DNA of 64,000 nucleotides from JAFAMS01 sp049520515 (GTDB taxonomy: Bacteria; Vulcanimicrobiota; Vulcanimicrobiia; Vulcanimicrobiales; Vulcanimicrobiaceae): contig JBEKPS010000007.1 of NCBI GenBank assembly GCA_049520515.1, forward strand, positions 62,001-126,000, in the 5' to 3' direction. Both the position numbers and the translations under genes were made by a program. Below, piece after piece: positions 16,764 through 26,159 of the stretch. The notes under the pieces are model-generated. The model ran no database searches. It was not told the origin of the DNA and saw only the letters and a list, made by a program, of their open reading frames with translations. Each line of letters begins with the position of its first letter. The stretch's first letter is position 1.

Positions 16764-18640
16764 CCGCAGGCGCTGTCGATCGCATCCCGCCCCAGAATCT
16801 CGAGGCGGAGATGGCGCTGCTCGGCTCGATTTTGGTTGACCGCGAAATGATGGCGACTGTCGCCGAGATCATCGAGCCTGCGGATTTTTACGCGGCGATG
16901 CACGAGACGATTTACACGGCATTGCTCGCGCTCTACGAACGTGGTGAACCGCTCGACAAGATCACGCTTTCGGAAGAACTCAAGCGTCGCGGACAGCTCG
17001 AGAAGATCGGCGGTCTGGCATATCTGACGTCGTTGATGGATACTGTGCCGACGGCAGCGTCAGCCGAATACTACGCCAACATCGTGCGCGAGAAATCGTC
17101 GCTGCGCGGTTTGATCCACGCCGGCACGCAGATCACGCGCATCGGCTTCGAAGGCGAAGAAGATGTTGAAGGCTCGCTCGACCGCAGCGAGCAGATCGTT
17201 TACGAAGTTGGCCGACGGCAGATGCACGGCAAGTTCACGCCTGTTTCGCAGATGCTCAAGCCGGTCTTCGACAATCTCGATCAGCTTTTCAGCCAACGCG
17301 GCGATCGTACCGGAATTACCTCCGGTTTTCGCGACGTCGACGAGCACACGGCCGGCTTTCAGCCCGGAAATTTGATTATTCTCGCGGCGCGCCCCGGCAT
17401 GGGGAAGACGTCGCTCGCGCTTACGATGGCGGCCGAATCCGCGCGCATCGATCAAAAGCCAGTCGCGTTCTTCTCGCTCGAGATGACCAACGAAGAGCTC
17501 GTGCAACGCCTGCTCGCATCGGCAGCCCGTCTCGATTCGCAGAAGCTCAAGCGCGGAAACATTCACGACAATGAGTGGACGATGCTGAGCGAGGCGATGA
17601 GTCAGCTTTCGAGCATGCCCATCTATCTCGACGATTCGGCATCCATATCCGTAACGGAGATTCGCAGCCGCGCGCGTCGCCTCAAAGCCTCATCGAACGG
17701 GCTCGGTATCGTGTTCATCGATTACTTGCAGCTCGTGCGGCCGGGTCAATTGAGTAAGGGCGCCAACCGCAACGACGAGATCTCCGAAATCTGCCGCACG
17801 CTCAAAGCGACGGCCAAAGATCTCCAAGTGCCGATCGTCGCACTCGCGCAGTTGAATCGTGCGGTTGAAGCGCGTCAAGACAAACGCCCAATGCTTTCAG
17901 ATTTGCGTGACTGTTTGGCGGGAGATGCGCTCGTCGCGAACGCTGACACTGGTGAGCGCATCCCAGTCTCAGAGATTATTAACAAGAATCTCTGCTTTAA
18001 CGTTTGGGCGCTGGATGACCATTTGCGGTTCGTGAGGCGGCTGATTACAGACGCTTGGCGAGTTGGAACAAAGCCAATCTTCCGCGTAACCACCGCGAGC
18101 GGGCGGACGATCCGCTGCACTGACGGCCATCGATTCAGGGTCGTTTCAGGCTGGAAGAAGTTATCTGAGCTCCGCGCAGGGACTGCGGTTGCAGTTCCGC
18201 GTTATCTTGCGTCAGCAGGACTCGGCCGGCGTGACCACGCGAATGCGATGTCGCGTGAGACCACAGGGACGTTGGCTGTTAGGCTACGCGAAGAAAACCT
18301 AGAGCATCTCGCTTATTCTGACGTCTTGTGGGACAAGATTGTCTCCATTGAAGCTGATGGAATCGAGCCAACCTACGACGTCACAGTTGGCGAGCTTCAT
18401 AATTTCTGTGTCGATGATTTCGTGACGCACAATAGCGGCGCCATCGAACAGGAAGCAGATATCGTTGCGTTCATCTATCGCGATGAGTACTACAACAAAG
18501 AAACTGCGGACCCGGGCGTCACGGAATTGATTCTTGCGAAACATCGCAACGGGCGCACCGGCACGGTCAAGATGATGTTCCAGCCCGAATTCACGAAGTT
18601 CGTCGCGTACGCCGACGCGGGACGCTACGCAGCGCCTTAG
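16760..18640 (+). CDS. dnaB: Replicative DNA helicase DnaB containing a mini-intein
   Basis: 626-residue precursor; 452 residues after intein removal, the normal DnaB length. N-terminal domain (DRIPPQNLEAEMALLGSIL-type opening), linker, then the RecA-like ATPase with Walker A ARPGMGKTS (about 213) and IDYLQLV. The frame then enters an intein at residue 385, between DLRD and SGAIEQ, and returns to helicase sequence SGAIEQEADIVAFIYRD at residue 559. It unwinds DNA at the replication fork. Its start overlaps the Lon stop, so it closes the rpsR-rplI-lon-dnaB unit. Its stop shares TTAG with the convergent carbonic anhydrase gene. Confidence 0.96.
   Translation: MTAGAVDRIPPQNLEAEMALLGSILVDREMMATVAEIIEPADFYAAMHETIYTALLALYERGEPLDKITLSEELKRRGQLEKIGGLAYLTSLMDTVPTAASAEYYANIVREKSSLRGLIHAGTQITRIGFEGEEDVEGSLDRSEQIVYEVGRRQMHGKFTPVSQMLKPVFDNLDQLFSQRGDRTGITSGFRDVDEHTAGFQPGNLIILAARPGMGKTSLALTMAAESARIDQKPVAFFSLEMTNEELVQRLLASAARLDSQKLKRGNIHDNEWTMLSEAMSQLSSMPIYLDDSASISVTEIRSRARRLKASSNGLGIVFIDYLQLVRPGQLSKGANRNDEISEICRTLKATAKDLQVPIVALAQLNRAVEARQDKRPMLSDLRDCLAGDALVANADTGERIPVSEIINKNLCFNVWALDDHLRFVRRLITDAWRVGTKPIFRVTTASGRTIRCTDGHRFRVVSGWKKLSELRAGTAVAVPRYLASAGLGRRDHANAMSRETTGTLAVRLREENLEHLAYSDVLWDKIVSIEADGIEPTYDVTVGELHNFCVDDFVTHNSGAIEQEADIVAFIYRDEYYNKETADPGVTELILAKHRNGRTGTVKMMFQPEFTKFVAYADAGRYAAP
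17912..18433 (+). mobile_element. Mini-intein within dnaB (174 codons, no homing endonuclease)
   Basis: Splice-domain blocks are clear. Block A begins at Cys1 (CLAGDALVANADTGER). Block B is RTIRCTDGHRF with the His. Block F is YDVTVGELHNF. Block G ends FVTHN, followed by Ser as the +1 extein residue. All catalytic residues for protein splicing (Cys1, block-B His, terminal His-Asn, +1 Ser) are intact. There is no LAGLIDADG endonuclease. The DNA is visibly more A+T-rich than the flanks (17941-18000 holds 27 G/C in 60), a mark of foreign origin. It should self-excise from the DnaB precursor. Confidence 0.93.
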
Positions 18641-19185
18641 CCGGTTTCGGCTAGCTCGTGGAGCTCGGGATCGCCGATGCCCTGCTTGAGATACGAACGC
18701 GAGAGCTTCACGTATTCGGGCGGTGCGTGCTCGCACCAGCCAACGGCGTCGCCTTCGAGCGGCTTTTTCACTTTTGCCGGCGCGCCGGCTGCAACCGTGA
18801 GCGGTGGGATCTGCGAATTCGCGCCGACGACGCTGCCCGCGCCGATCAACGATTTGCGCCCCACGACGGCGCCGTTCAGAACGACGGCATTGCTGCCGAC
18901 CAGTGCCCAGTCTTCGATGCGACAATCTTCGAGCGTTACACTGTGGCCGATCGTAACGTCGTTTCCGACGACGGTTTCGCAATCGTGGCTGACGTGTAGG
19001 ACGGAGTTATCTTGAATCGAGCTGCGCGCACCGACGCGAATCGGTCCGTTGTCGCCACGCAGGACAGCGCCGAACCAGACGCTTGATTCCTCACCGATCT
19101 CGACGTCACCGATCAATACGGCAGTCGGCGCGATGAATGCGCTCTCCGCCACCTTTGGCCGTTTTCCACGGTACTCGATGAACAT
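18637..19185 (-). CDS. Gamma carbonic anhydrase-family protein (left-handed beta-helix)
   Basis: 182 residues with hexapeptide repeats (VFAPTAVLIGDVEIG-like opening: AFIAPTAVLIGDVEIG, SSVWFGAVLRGD, NSVLHVSHD, VTIGHSVTLEDCRI). This forms the left-handed beta-helix of the YrdA/PaaY/gamma-CA family. Zinc-ligand His residues are visible in VLHVSHDC and IGHSVTL. The protein would be a zinc-dependent carbonic anhydrase or a related hydratase; enzymatic activity in this subfamily is often unproved. Cytosolic. Confidence 0.85.
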   Translation of the reverse strand: MFIEYRGKRPKVAESAFIAPTAVLIGDVEIGEESSVWFGAVLRGDNGPIRVGARSSIQDNSVLHVSHDCETVVGNDVTIGHSVTLEDCRIEDWALVGSNAVVLNGAVVGRKSLIGAGSVVGANSQIPPLTVAAGAPAKVKKPLEGDAVGWCEHAPPEYVKLSRSYLKQGIGDPELHELAETG

Positions 19186-19218
19186 GGGGAGAACTTATCG
19201 CCTGGGCACGAGGTCCCT

Positions 19219-19470
19219 TTGACCACCCATCGACATCAGACAGCGCTGCGCGGCGTCAAGGCGGTGCCGAATCCGAAGCCCGATGATGCGCGCTATTCGA
19301 GCGTCAATTACGAGTACGCCGGCCAAACCGGACATGTTCACGAAGTTGTCGAGATCGGCGGCGAGCAGCTCGTAAAGGTTGGCTTCGACGATCGCAAGAT
19401 CGTTTATTACTATCTCGACGATTTAGTGCTTGACGAAAGCGCCCAGCGCGGCACATTTCACGACAAGTAG
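19219..19470 (+). CDS. Small conserved hypothetical protein
   Basis: 83 residues with a TTG start at 19219; no family recognised. The C-terminal part reads like a small beta-barrel (GHVHEVVEIGGEQLVKVGF, then VYYYLDDLVLDE), which suggests an SH3-like or binding domain. No signal peptide or membrane segment. Coding is supported by its placement directly between the divergent carbonic anhydrase start and the TonB receptor stop with no room to spare. Function unknown. Confidence 0.55.
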   Translation: MTTHRHQTALRGVKAVPNPKPDDARYSSVNYEYAGQTGHVHEVVEIGGEQLVKVGFDDRKIVYYYLDDLVLDESAQRGTFHDK

Positions 19471-22400
19471 TTACTGATTTCCGCGCAGACTGCCCCCGCC
19501 TTGCGGTAGCTGTCGCGGCTGGACGCCAAAGATTCCGACTCCGGGCGCGTATCCCATAAACACGCGTCCACTTGTATCGATGCCTTTGGCCTTGGCTTGA
19601 TCCGGCGTCAGCACCGCAATATATTGGCACGCGAGGATTGCACGGAAGCGTTCCGGCCCTTCGCCGCGGCGACGCGGTCCCGGACTTCCAGAGGGCTGCG
19701 GTGACGGCTCGGCCGCCGGCGTGATCTCGGGTGCGCCGGAGATCGCAACATTCTGACTCGCGCCTTGTTGCGCGCGTCGCTGTCCACCAGGCGGACCAGC
19801 GCCGGGTGGAAGTTGCGGACGAATTTCGAGCCAGTACGGAACCGCGCTTCCGGGTGCCGTCGTGTGCACAACGATCGTAAACTCACCGGTGGGCGGGAGC
19901 GGTTGATTCTTTTCGTATGCGGTGACGTATGCGCGCAATCCGTCGAGCAACGGTTTCGCAATCTCTTGCGCTTCGGCATTGCACAGCGGATTGTCGGTCG
20001 CGAGTGCAAACGGATCGCCGCCCACGGGAAGAACGTTGCGCCGGAATTGTCCGGGACCGCCGGGTCCACCACCCGGGCCGCCGCCGGGACCGCCGACGTT
20101 CGGTGCGCCGCTGCCACCACCACCGCCGGCGCGCGCTGCGGCGCGAGCAACAGCCGCCAGCGTCGACGGCGATTTCTGCGCGCCCTTGCCGACTGCAACG
20201 GTGTAGTTCAAACTGATCGTGCGCGGCAAAAGTGGATTCGCTGCAAAGAACACGACGCCACCGCCACTTACCGGGACGGGGTTAGCGTACAAGAGCGTCG
20301 AGAACTCGCCGGATTCCGCGTTGAATGCATTGGTTTCGAACAACGTCAGGCGGCCCGCTCCGAACGCATGCGAGATTCCCCACGCGACGGTCGTGTAAGG
20401 TGTGAGATATCGGTTGTTGTTGGTGCCGGTATATTGCGCGTTTGCGAGCAGCTCGAATCCGTTGTGCGGTAGCTCCGCGTCAAATGTAATGCCTGCGCGA
20501 TGAATCGGCCGTCCCGGAAGCTGATCGCCGACGATCGATGTCGACTCCGCTGACGTCAAACGCGAGTCTGCTGCGATTAGGATTGCGCTATTGAGCGTGT
20601 AGGTCGGCAACATGACGACATACGGCCCAAGCGCGATCCGTCCGCTGATGTCGACGCCTTGATACGCCCGTGCAGTTCCGGCAATCGGTTCGTTGACGTA
20701 AACACCCGCCGGATTGAACGGAACTGATCCGCATATTGTCGGGGAAGACCACGTTTGTCCAATCGAGCCAATGTAACCGGCGGGAAAATAATCGCCAGGC
20801 TCGCCGGCGCCGTTCACGAGCGCATTGATCGTCTGTCCGATCTGCGTCTGCCGGAATGCGTTGACCGTAATCTGTCCGGTGCGCCAGAGATGCGTCCAAT
20901 CGAGGTTGTAGCTCGTCGAAGATTGCTCTTGCGCCGTCGTGTCCCCGGGGCCGCTGACGATCGAGGTCCCCGCGTCGCAATTGAAGCGCGCGGTCAACGG
21001 ATTGCTGAACGTGTGCGGTGTAGTCGGCGGCGGCTGCGCGCTTCCGATATTGAGCGCGAGCTGCAATGTATCGTTGCCGTTGGGTCGCCATGTCGCACCG
21101 CCGCCGCCGAGCACGGAATCACCGACCCCGGACGTGTCGGCGATTGAAGCGTTGAAATTCAAGTTCAGTTTGTCGGTCGATTTGATCGAATCCGCGAAGT
21201 TGAGCTGCTTTGCGTTGATGCCGATGCCCGTGTGAAGGACGTACGGTGACAGTATCAGAGGAATGAAATCACTGTCCGAGTTTTGGATACTGCCGGTCAA
21301 CGTGAACGTGTGCTTGTTGTGTCCGACGGACGCGTTAAAGGCGTAGCCGTTCGTCCGGCTTTGGCTGAGCGTCTCGAACGGATTGGGAACACTGTCGACG
21401 ATCTCGTTCACATCGTCGACCAGATTGCGGCTGTCGATTGAAAACGCCGTGGCCGTGAAGGCAATGTTCCCGATCAGCGCCGCCCCGGTCATGTATCCGA
21501 GTTGAAACTTGTTGTAGCTGTTATTATTCGGCCCGATGCCGCACGGCAAGATCGTCACCCATTGCGTGCACACCTGCGCGATCGAACCGTTGGAGTCCAT
21601 GAACGCACCCGTCACCGTCACGACGTCGGCGAAGCGATAACGGAGCTTGACGAGATCGCCAAGACTGTCGGTGTAGCCGCCGTGCGGGTACGTTAGACCG
21701 CTCGAATCCTCGTAGTCTTGAAACGTGAGCGGGTTATTGCTGCCGCGATCGGTGTGCATGACCGCGATGCCGAGCGGACCAACGCTGCCGGTAGCCTGAA
21801 TCGAATAGTTCCAGCGGTCGTAGGTTCCGTAGGTGGTCGAGAACTTTTCGTTCCAGCTTTGCGTCGGCTCGATCGTGCGGAAGTTAACGCCGCCGCCCAG
21901 GCCCGCCGCTGTTGGACTAAAGCTGACGCTTGCGCCGGAGAACAGATCGCTGTTGACGCCGCGCATGTTGGTCGCCGTGCCCGGCATTCCGAGCGGGATG
22001 CCGTCGAGCGAGAGCGCGGTTTGCGACTCGTCGTGCCCGTTCAGCGATACAGTGACCGCGGAATCCGGATCGTTCGAATCTTGATTGACGGAGACGCCGG
22101 CCAGCTTGTCGAGCGCATCCATCATCGAGTCGGAGATGCGGCGGATCGGACTCTCGTCGGAAATATCGTTCGTGTTGATCTGCACGTTCGACCGAACCGT
22201 GACCGCTCCGATAACGCGCAAGTTGTTATTGCCATTCTGCGCGCCGCCGGGTTGCGAAGGGATCATCGCGAATCGCACGGTGACATCCTTGCCGTCGAGA
22301 ACTTCGAATTCGTTGCTGCGTGCCCCATCGAAACCACGCCGTATAACGCGAACGCGATAGATCCCGGTTGGGACGTCGGTATATTTCACCGTACCGGATT

Positions 22401-22596
22401 TTTGCGTGAGCGCGCTGACCAGCATGGCGCCGGTCAGGAAAACGCGCGCGTCATTCAGCGGTTGACCCGTGCTGGTGTCAACCACCGTGATCGTGATTTC
22501 TCCGGTGTCGCTTTGTGCGCGCGCAATCGTGGGACCAAGCGCGAAAACAAGCGCAACCGCGAAGGCTATGGTACGGCGGAGCATCTGGGCGTCCAT
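19471..22596 (-). CDS. TonB-dependent-receptor-like outer-membrane protein with N-terminal CarboxypepD_reg domain and C-terminal extension
   Basis: 1041 residues. Signal peptide (about 1-27, ending IARAQ), then a carboxypeptidase-regulatory-like beta domain (about 31-115). A plug domain (about 130-250: ISDSMMDALDKLAGV, LDGIPLG) and a long beta-barrel (to about 800, with many alternating strands) follow. After a final strand (ISLNYTVAVGKG) comes an unusual extension of about 220 residues: a Gly/Pro-rich linker followed by a segment with two Cys (NPLCNAEA, ILACQYIAVLT). It probably imports a large substrate through the outer membrane; the ligand is unknown. Monocistronic. Confidence 0.85.
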   Translation of the reverse strand: MDAQMLRRTIAFAVALVFALGPTIARAQSDTGEITITVVDTSTGQPLNDARVFLTGAMLVSALTQKSGTVKYTDVPTGIYRVRVIRRGFDGARSNEFEVLDGKDVTVRFAMIPSQPGGAQNGNNNLRVIGAVTVRSNVQINTNDISDESPIRRISDSMMDALDKLAGVSVNQDSNDPDSAVTVSLNGHDESQTALSLDGIPLGMPGTATNMRGVNSDLFSGASVSFSPTAAGLGGGVNFRTIEPTQSWNEKFSTTYGTYDRWNYSIQATGSVGPLGIAVMHTDRGSNNPLTFQDYEDSSGLTYPHGGYTDSLGDLVKLRYRFADVVTVTGAFMDSNGSIAQVCTQWVTILPCGIGPNNNSYNKFQLGYMTGAALIGNIAFTATAFSIDSRNLVDDVNEIVDSVPNPFETLSQSRTNGYAFNASVGHNKHTFTLTGSIQNSDSDFIPLILSPYVLHTGIGINAKQLNFADSIKSTDKLNLNFNASIADTSGVGDSVLGGGGATWRPNGNDTLQLALNIGSAQPPPTTPHTFSNPLTARFNCDAGTSIVSGPGDTTAQEQSSTSYNLDWTHLWRTGQITVNAFRQTQIGQTINALVNGAGEPGDYFPAGYIGSIGQTWSSPTICGSVPFNPAGVYVNEPIAGTARAYQGVDISGRIALGPYVVMLPTYTLNSAILIAADSRLTSAESTSIVGDQLPGRPIHRAGITFDAELPHNGFELLANAQYTGTNNNRYLTPYTTVAWGISHAFGAGRLTLFETNAFNAESGEFSTLLYANPVPVSGGGVVFFAANPLLPRTISLNYTVAVGKGAQKSPSTLAAVARAAARAGGGGGSGAPNVGGPGGGPGGGPGGPGQFRRNVLPVGGDPFALATDNPLCNAEAQEIAKPLLDGLRAYVTAYEKNQPLPPTGEFTIVVHTTAPGSAVPYWLEIRPQLPPGAGPPGGQRRAQQGASQNVAISGAPEITPAAEPSPQPSGSPGPRRRGEGPERFRAILACQYIAVLTPDQAKAKGIDTSGRVFMGYAPGVGIFGVQPRQLPQGGGSLRGNQ

Positions 22597-22680
22597 TCGT
22601 ACCCATTGTCTCTACAACTCTCAGCGGATTCTCAGTTATGTGCGCTGAACCGGACCTTAACCTTATCTGAAGGAGTGAGC

Positions 22681-23796
22681 ATGGATCTCGCGTTCAGCTC
22701 GGCTGAGATCGATTTCCGAACGGCGGTCCGCAGCTTTATCGCCGAGCGCCTCCCCGCTGATATTCGCGAAAAGGTCAAGAACGGCGAGTCGCTCGCGAAG
22801 GACGACTACGTGCGTTGGCAGCGCATCTTGCACGAGCGGGGATGGGCCGGTGCGTCGTGGCCGCGCGAATACGGCGGGCCGGGTTGGTCTCCGGTCCAGC
22901 GCTATATCTTTGGAGAGGAGCTCGCATACGGCTGGGCGCCCCGAACGATACCGTTCGGGCTGAACATGCTGGCGCCGATTCTGATCGAGTTCGGCAACGA
23001 CGCGCAGCGCGCGCGTTTCTTGCCCCGCATTCTCACCGCAGAAGACTGGTGGTGCCAAGGTTATTCGGAACCGGGTTCCGGCTCCGACCTTGCATCGCTG
23101 CAAACGCGCGCCGAGCGGCGCGGCAACGGTTACGTCGTCAACGGTACGAAGACGTGGATCACCGGAGCGCAGTGGGCGAATTGGATCTTCGCGCTCGTCC
23201 GCACCGATCCGAACGTCCCCAAACACAAAGGCATCTCGTTTCTGCTGATCGACATGACCACACCCGGCGTGACGGTTCGTCCGATCGAAACGCTCGACGG
23301 CGGCCACGAAATCAACGAGGTGCACTTCGAGAACGTCGAGGCGCCGCTCGAGAACCTCGTCGGTGAAGAAAACGCGGGCTGGCGCTACGCCGTCTTCCTT
23401 TTAGAGCACGAGCGTACGGGTACGGCCGGCGTCGCGCGTTGCCGCGTTCAGCTGGCGCAGCTTCGTGAAATCGTCGAGCGCGAGGGTCGCAATAGCCGGC
23501 GTCTTCGCGAACGCATCGCACTTGTTGAGATCGAGCTTGCCGCACTCGCTTACACGGAACTGCGAACGCTGGCTGCAGAATCCGCCGGCAAACGTCCCGG
23601 GCCTGAGTCTTCGATCCTCAAGATAAAGGGAACCGAGATTCAACAAGCACTTACCGAGCTTGCACTCGATGCCGTCGGGCCGTATGCGCGCACCGAGCAA
23701 GCCGCCGCGTATTTCAACTATCGTAAGGCGTCGATTTACGCGGGCTCAAATGAGATTCAAAAGAATATTATCGCAAAGCGAATTTTGGGTTTATAG
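22681..23796 (+). CDS. Acyl-CoA dehydrogenase, first of a pair
   Basis: 371 residues from the ATG at 22681, with the ribosome-binding site GAAGGAG five bases before it; the frame is open far upstream by chance. ACAD signatures: GYSEPGSGSDLAS, NGTKTWITGAQWANW, HEINEVHFENVEAPLENLVG, and YAGSNEIQKNIIAKRILGL at the end. The LEHER segment carries the candidate catalytic Glu. An FAD enzyme that dehydrogenates an acyl-CoA in the cytosol. It is followed one base after its stop by a second, more diverged ACAD, suggesting a heteromeric enzyme. Confidence 0.92.
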   Translation: MDLAFSSAEIDFRTAVRSFIAERLPADIREKVKNGESLAKDDYVRWQRILHERGWAGASWPREYGGPGWSPVQRYIFGEELAYGWAPRTIPFGLNMLAPILIEFGNDAQRARFLPRILTAEDWWCQGYSEPGSGSDLASLQTRAERRGNGYVVNGTKTWITGAQWANWIFALVRTDPNVPKHKGISFLLIDMTTPGVTVRPIETLDGGHEINEVHFENVEAPLENLVGEENAGWRYAVFLLEHERTGTAGVARCRVQLAQLREIVEREGRNSRRLRERIALVEIELAALAYTELRTLAAESAGKRPGPESSILKIKGTEIQQALTELALDAVGPYARTEQAAAYFNYRKASIYAGSNEIQKNIIAKRILGL

Positions 23797-23797
23797 C

Positions 23798-24850
23798 GTG
23801 GATTTCAAACTTACCGGCGAGCAAACACTCATCAAGGATAGCGTCGAGCGATACGTAGCGCAGCAGCCGGCATCGGCCGAACCTTGGCGAGATTTCGCGA
23901 AACTCGGGTGGCTCGGAATCGGCGCGCCGGAAGAAGCGGGCGGTTTCGGCGGCGCGCTCGAGACGATGCTCGTGATGGAAGCATTCGGACGCGGATTGTA
24001 TCTCGAGCCTTTTGCCGCATGCGCCGTCTTCCCGTCGGCGATTCTGCGCGCAGCCGCCCGTACCGACCAGCTCGAACTTCTGATCGAAGGCGAGCGCCGC
24101 TTCGCAGTGGCGTACGAAGAGCCCGGCGCGCACTATAATTCCGAAGCCGTCTCGACGCGCGCGGAACGTTCGAACGGCGCGTACGTCTTGACCGGAAAGA
24201 AAGTGCGCGTTCCGGTCCCACGCGGCGAGGCATCGTTCTTGGTCTCGGCGCGCGCGGAGAGCGACGTGGCACTTTTCGCCGTCCCGCCGGGCGCGAGCGG
24301 TCTGCAGCGTAACGACGAGACGGCGGAAGATGGGACGACCGTCGCGCGACTCGAGCTTGACCGCGTTACTGTTGATGAATCCGCGCGCATCGGCGCGTCA
24401 TCGGGTGTCGAACTCTTGCAGCGCGGTCTCGAGTACGCGAATGCCGCGCTCTGCGGCGAGGCGGTTGGGCTCATGAGCACGATGTTCGACTTGACGCTCG
24501 GATATCTGAAAGAGCGCAATCAATTCGGCGTTCCGATCGGATCGTTTCAAGCCTTGCAGCACCGTATGGCGGAGATGTTCACGGAGCTGGAGTTGGCGCG
24601 TTCGATGGCTTATGTCGCAGCGATGACCGTCGACGATGACAGCGACCCGGGCGCCCGCGCTCGCGCGATTGCCGGCGCAAAGATTCAGGTATCGCGCTCG
24701 GGCCGATTTGTCGGGCAAAACGCCGTGCAGCTGCACGGAGCGATCGCGATGACGCAAGAATATAAGCTCGGCGCGTATTTCAAACGGATGACGTCACTCG
24801 AGCGCCTATTCGGCGACGTTGACTATCACCTGGAGCGTTACCTCAACTAA
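23798..24850 (+). CDS. Acyl-CoA dehydrogenase-like protein, second of a pair
   Basis: 350 residues, GTG start at 23798 immediately after the first ACAD gene. It has the ACAD fold (MDFKLTGEQTLIKDSVERY opening, GAPEEAGGFGG, LKERNQFGVPIGSFQALQHRMAEM, GAIAMTQEYKLGAYFKRM). Several FAD/substrate motifs are degenerate, and a catalytic Glu is not apparent where the partner has LEHER. Adjacent large/small ACAD genes like this encode heterotetrameric enzymes acting on bulky acyl-CoAs such as sterol side chains in actinobacteria; here the substrate is unknown. Stop overlaps the convergent hydrolase stop (CTAA). Confidence 0.88.
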   Translation: MDFKLTGEQTLIKDSVERYVAQQPASAEPWRDFAKLGWLGIGAPEEAGGFGGALETMLVMEAFGRGLYLEPFAACAVFPSAILRAAARTDQLELLIEGERRFAVAYEEPGAHYNSEAVSTRAERSNGAYVLTGKKVRVPVPRGEASFLVSARAESDVALFAVPPGASGLQRNDETAEDGTTVARLELDRVTVDESARIGASSGVELLQRGLEYANAALCGEAVGLMSTMFDLTLGYLKERNQFGVPIGSFQALQHRMAEMFTELELARSMAYVAAMTVDDDSDPGARARAIAGAKIQVSRSGRFVGQNAVQLHGAIAMTQEYKLGAYFKRMTSLERLFGDVDYHLERYLN

Positions 24851-26100
24851 CCTTCAACCCAACGCACGAGCTCTTCGAACGCGGCCAGAACGCGCGCGTG
24901 CGCCGGACGCATCTGCGGATAGTTCGCGTCTTCCGACCACGAATCGACGTGCTGCGCATTCGAGATCAACTCGCTGCGATACATCGCCTTACGCCCCGAG
25001 CGTTCGACCATCTCGCCGTAGGGATAGAAGTGCATCTTCGGCGGAAGCAGATGATCGTACTCGGATGCGATGTCGATCATCTTCGCGCGAATCGCACCGG
25101 TGTGCGCGTAGGCTCCAATGCGTTCGAGAATCGCGGGCGAACGGTCGACGCGCCAGTTTCCGATCTTCCCGTTCCAAGCTTCGGCCGGTTCCGGCACCTT
25201 CACGTCGCCGAACGCCGTTGACGTTTGCGGATCGAAGAGCATCGCGTGCAACCACGAAGTGACGACCCAGTAGATCGCAAAATTCTTCGCGTAAAGCGAT
25301 CCGCCGTTAACGCCGGCGACGTCGGGTGGAAAGCCGAGTGCTTCGAGAAGGGCCGTCTCGCCGGATTCCATTGCCTCCACAGCTTGCGGAAGTTGACGCA
25401 AGAGATTGTGCTCTTTCGTCCACAGCACGCCGTTCCAGGAAAGTCCCCCATTGTATCGATCGCTGCGTTCGAGTGCGAAGCGAACTTGATTCGCGCCGTT
25501 TGAGAGTCCGATCGCATAGACGGCCTCGGGGACACGGTGGTGAACTTCCTCGATTGCTTCTTGCGCGAGCTCGGTGATTGCGAAGAATTCGTCCATCCAG
25601 CGCCGGAACGTGTTGCCCGGCGCATGCTGCCAAAACGAAACGCCGAGATCACCGGGAATGAAGAAGCGGGGCATCACCACGCCGTCGATTTCGAGTCGCG
25701 AGGTTCCGGATAGGATGACGTGACTCTCGCCCTGTGATTTATTTCCGCATACGTAGGCGTATCCGCGCGCCAAGAGCGGATCCGAAAAGATCAGATCGTT
25801 CGCAAACTCGCTGCGCTGGGATGCCGTGCCGGCGACGACGAGGCGGCCGTTCCATTTGCGCGGGATGCGTGCGATGTAGCGTTCGCCCGGCCATAGCGAT
25901 CCGCAGAGACGCCAGCCGGGGATAGGATCGGGCGGCGGGGCGAGTGTTGCTGAAATGGCGCGCGCATCCGCCGCCGCGTATGCGACGGTGCCGAACGCGC
26001 TCTCGGGCCCAAACACGCCGAACGCCCCGGGCGGAAGCGCTTGCGTTAGAGGGTATGGTGCATTTGCGCTCGCGCGCAGGTCGTCGACAGTTTCTAGCAT
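24847..26100 (-). CDS. Alpha/beta-hydrolase-like protein (oligomer hydrolase/tannase-like)
   Basis: 417 residues from the ATG at 26100; GAAGGGA eight bases upstream supports this start over one at 26133. A nucleophile elbow is seen in AIGLSNGANQ (GxSxG), an acidic residue in IDIASEYDHLLPP, and a late His in ISNAQHVDSW. The N-terminal part contains RIPRKWNGRLVVAGTASQRSE, like extracellular esterases and 3-hydroxybutyrate-oligomer hydrolases. There is no obvious signal peptide. Substrate unknown. It lies opposite in strand to the surrounding catabolic genes. Confidence 0.7.
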   Translation of the reverse strand: MLETVDDLRASANAPYPLTQALPPGAFGVFGPESAFGTVAYAAADARAISATLAPPPDPIPGWRLCGSLWPGERYIARIPRKWNGRLVVAGTASQRSEFANDLIFSDPLLARGYAYVCGNKSQGESHVILSGTSRLEIDGVVMPRFFIPGDLGVSFWQHAPGNTFRRWMDEFFAITELAQEAIEEVHHRVPEAVYAIGLSNGANQVRFALERSDRYNGGLSWNGVLWTKEHNLLRQLPQAVEAMESGETALLEALGFPPDVAGVNGGSLYAKNFAIYWVVTSWLHAMLFDPQTSTAFGDVKVPEPAEAWNGKIGNWRVDRSPAILERIGAYAHTGAIRAKMIDIASEYDHLLPPKMHFYPYGEMVERSGRKAMYRSELISNAQHVDSWSEDANYPQMRPAHARVLAAFEELVRWVEG

Positions 26101-26159
26101 GGATTCGTTCCCTTCGAGCGTAACACAGGCCACCGCTTAAATGCGGAGGGGGAAGAGGC

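Noticed and set aside
21718..22680. Open frame upstream of the first acyl-CoA dehydrogenase
   Set aside because: Antisense to the TonB receptor; homology and the GAAGGAG site place the start at 22681.
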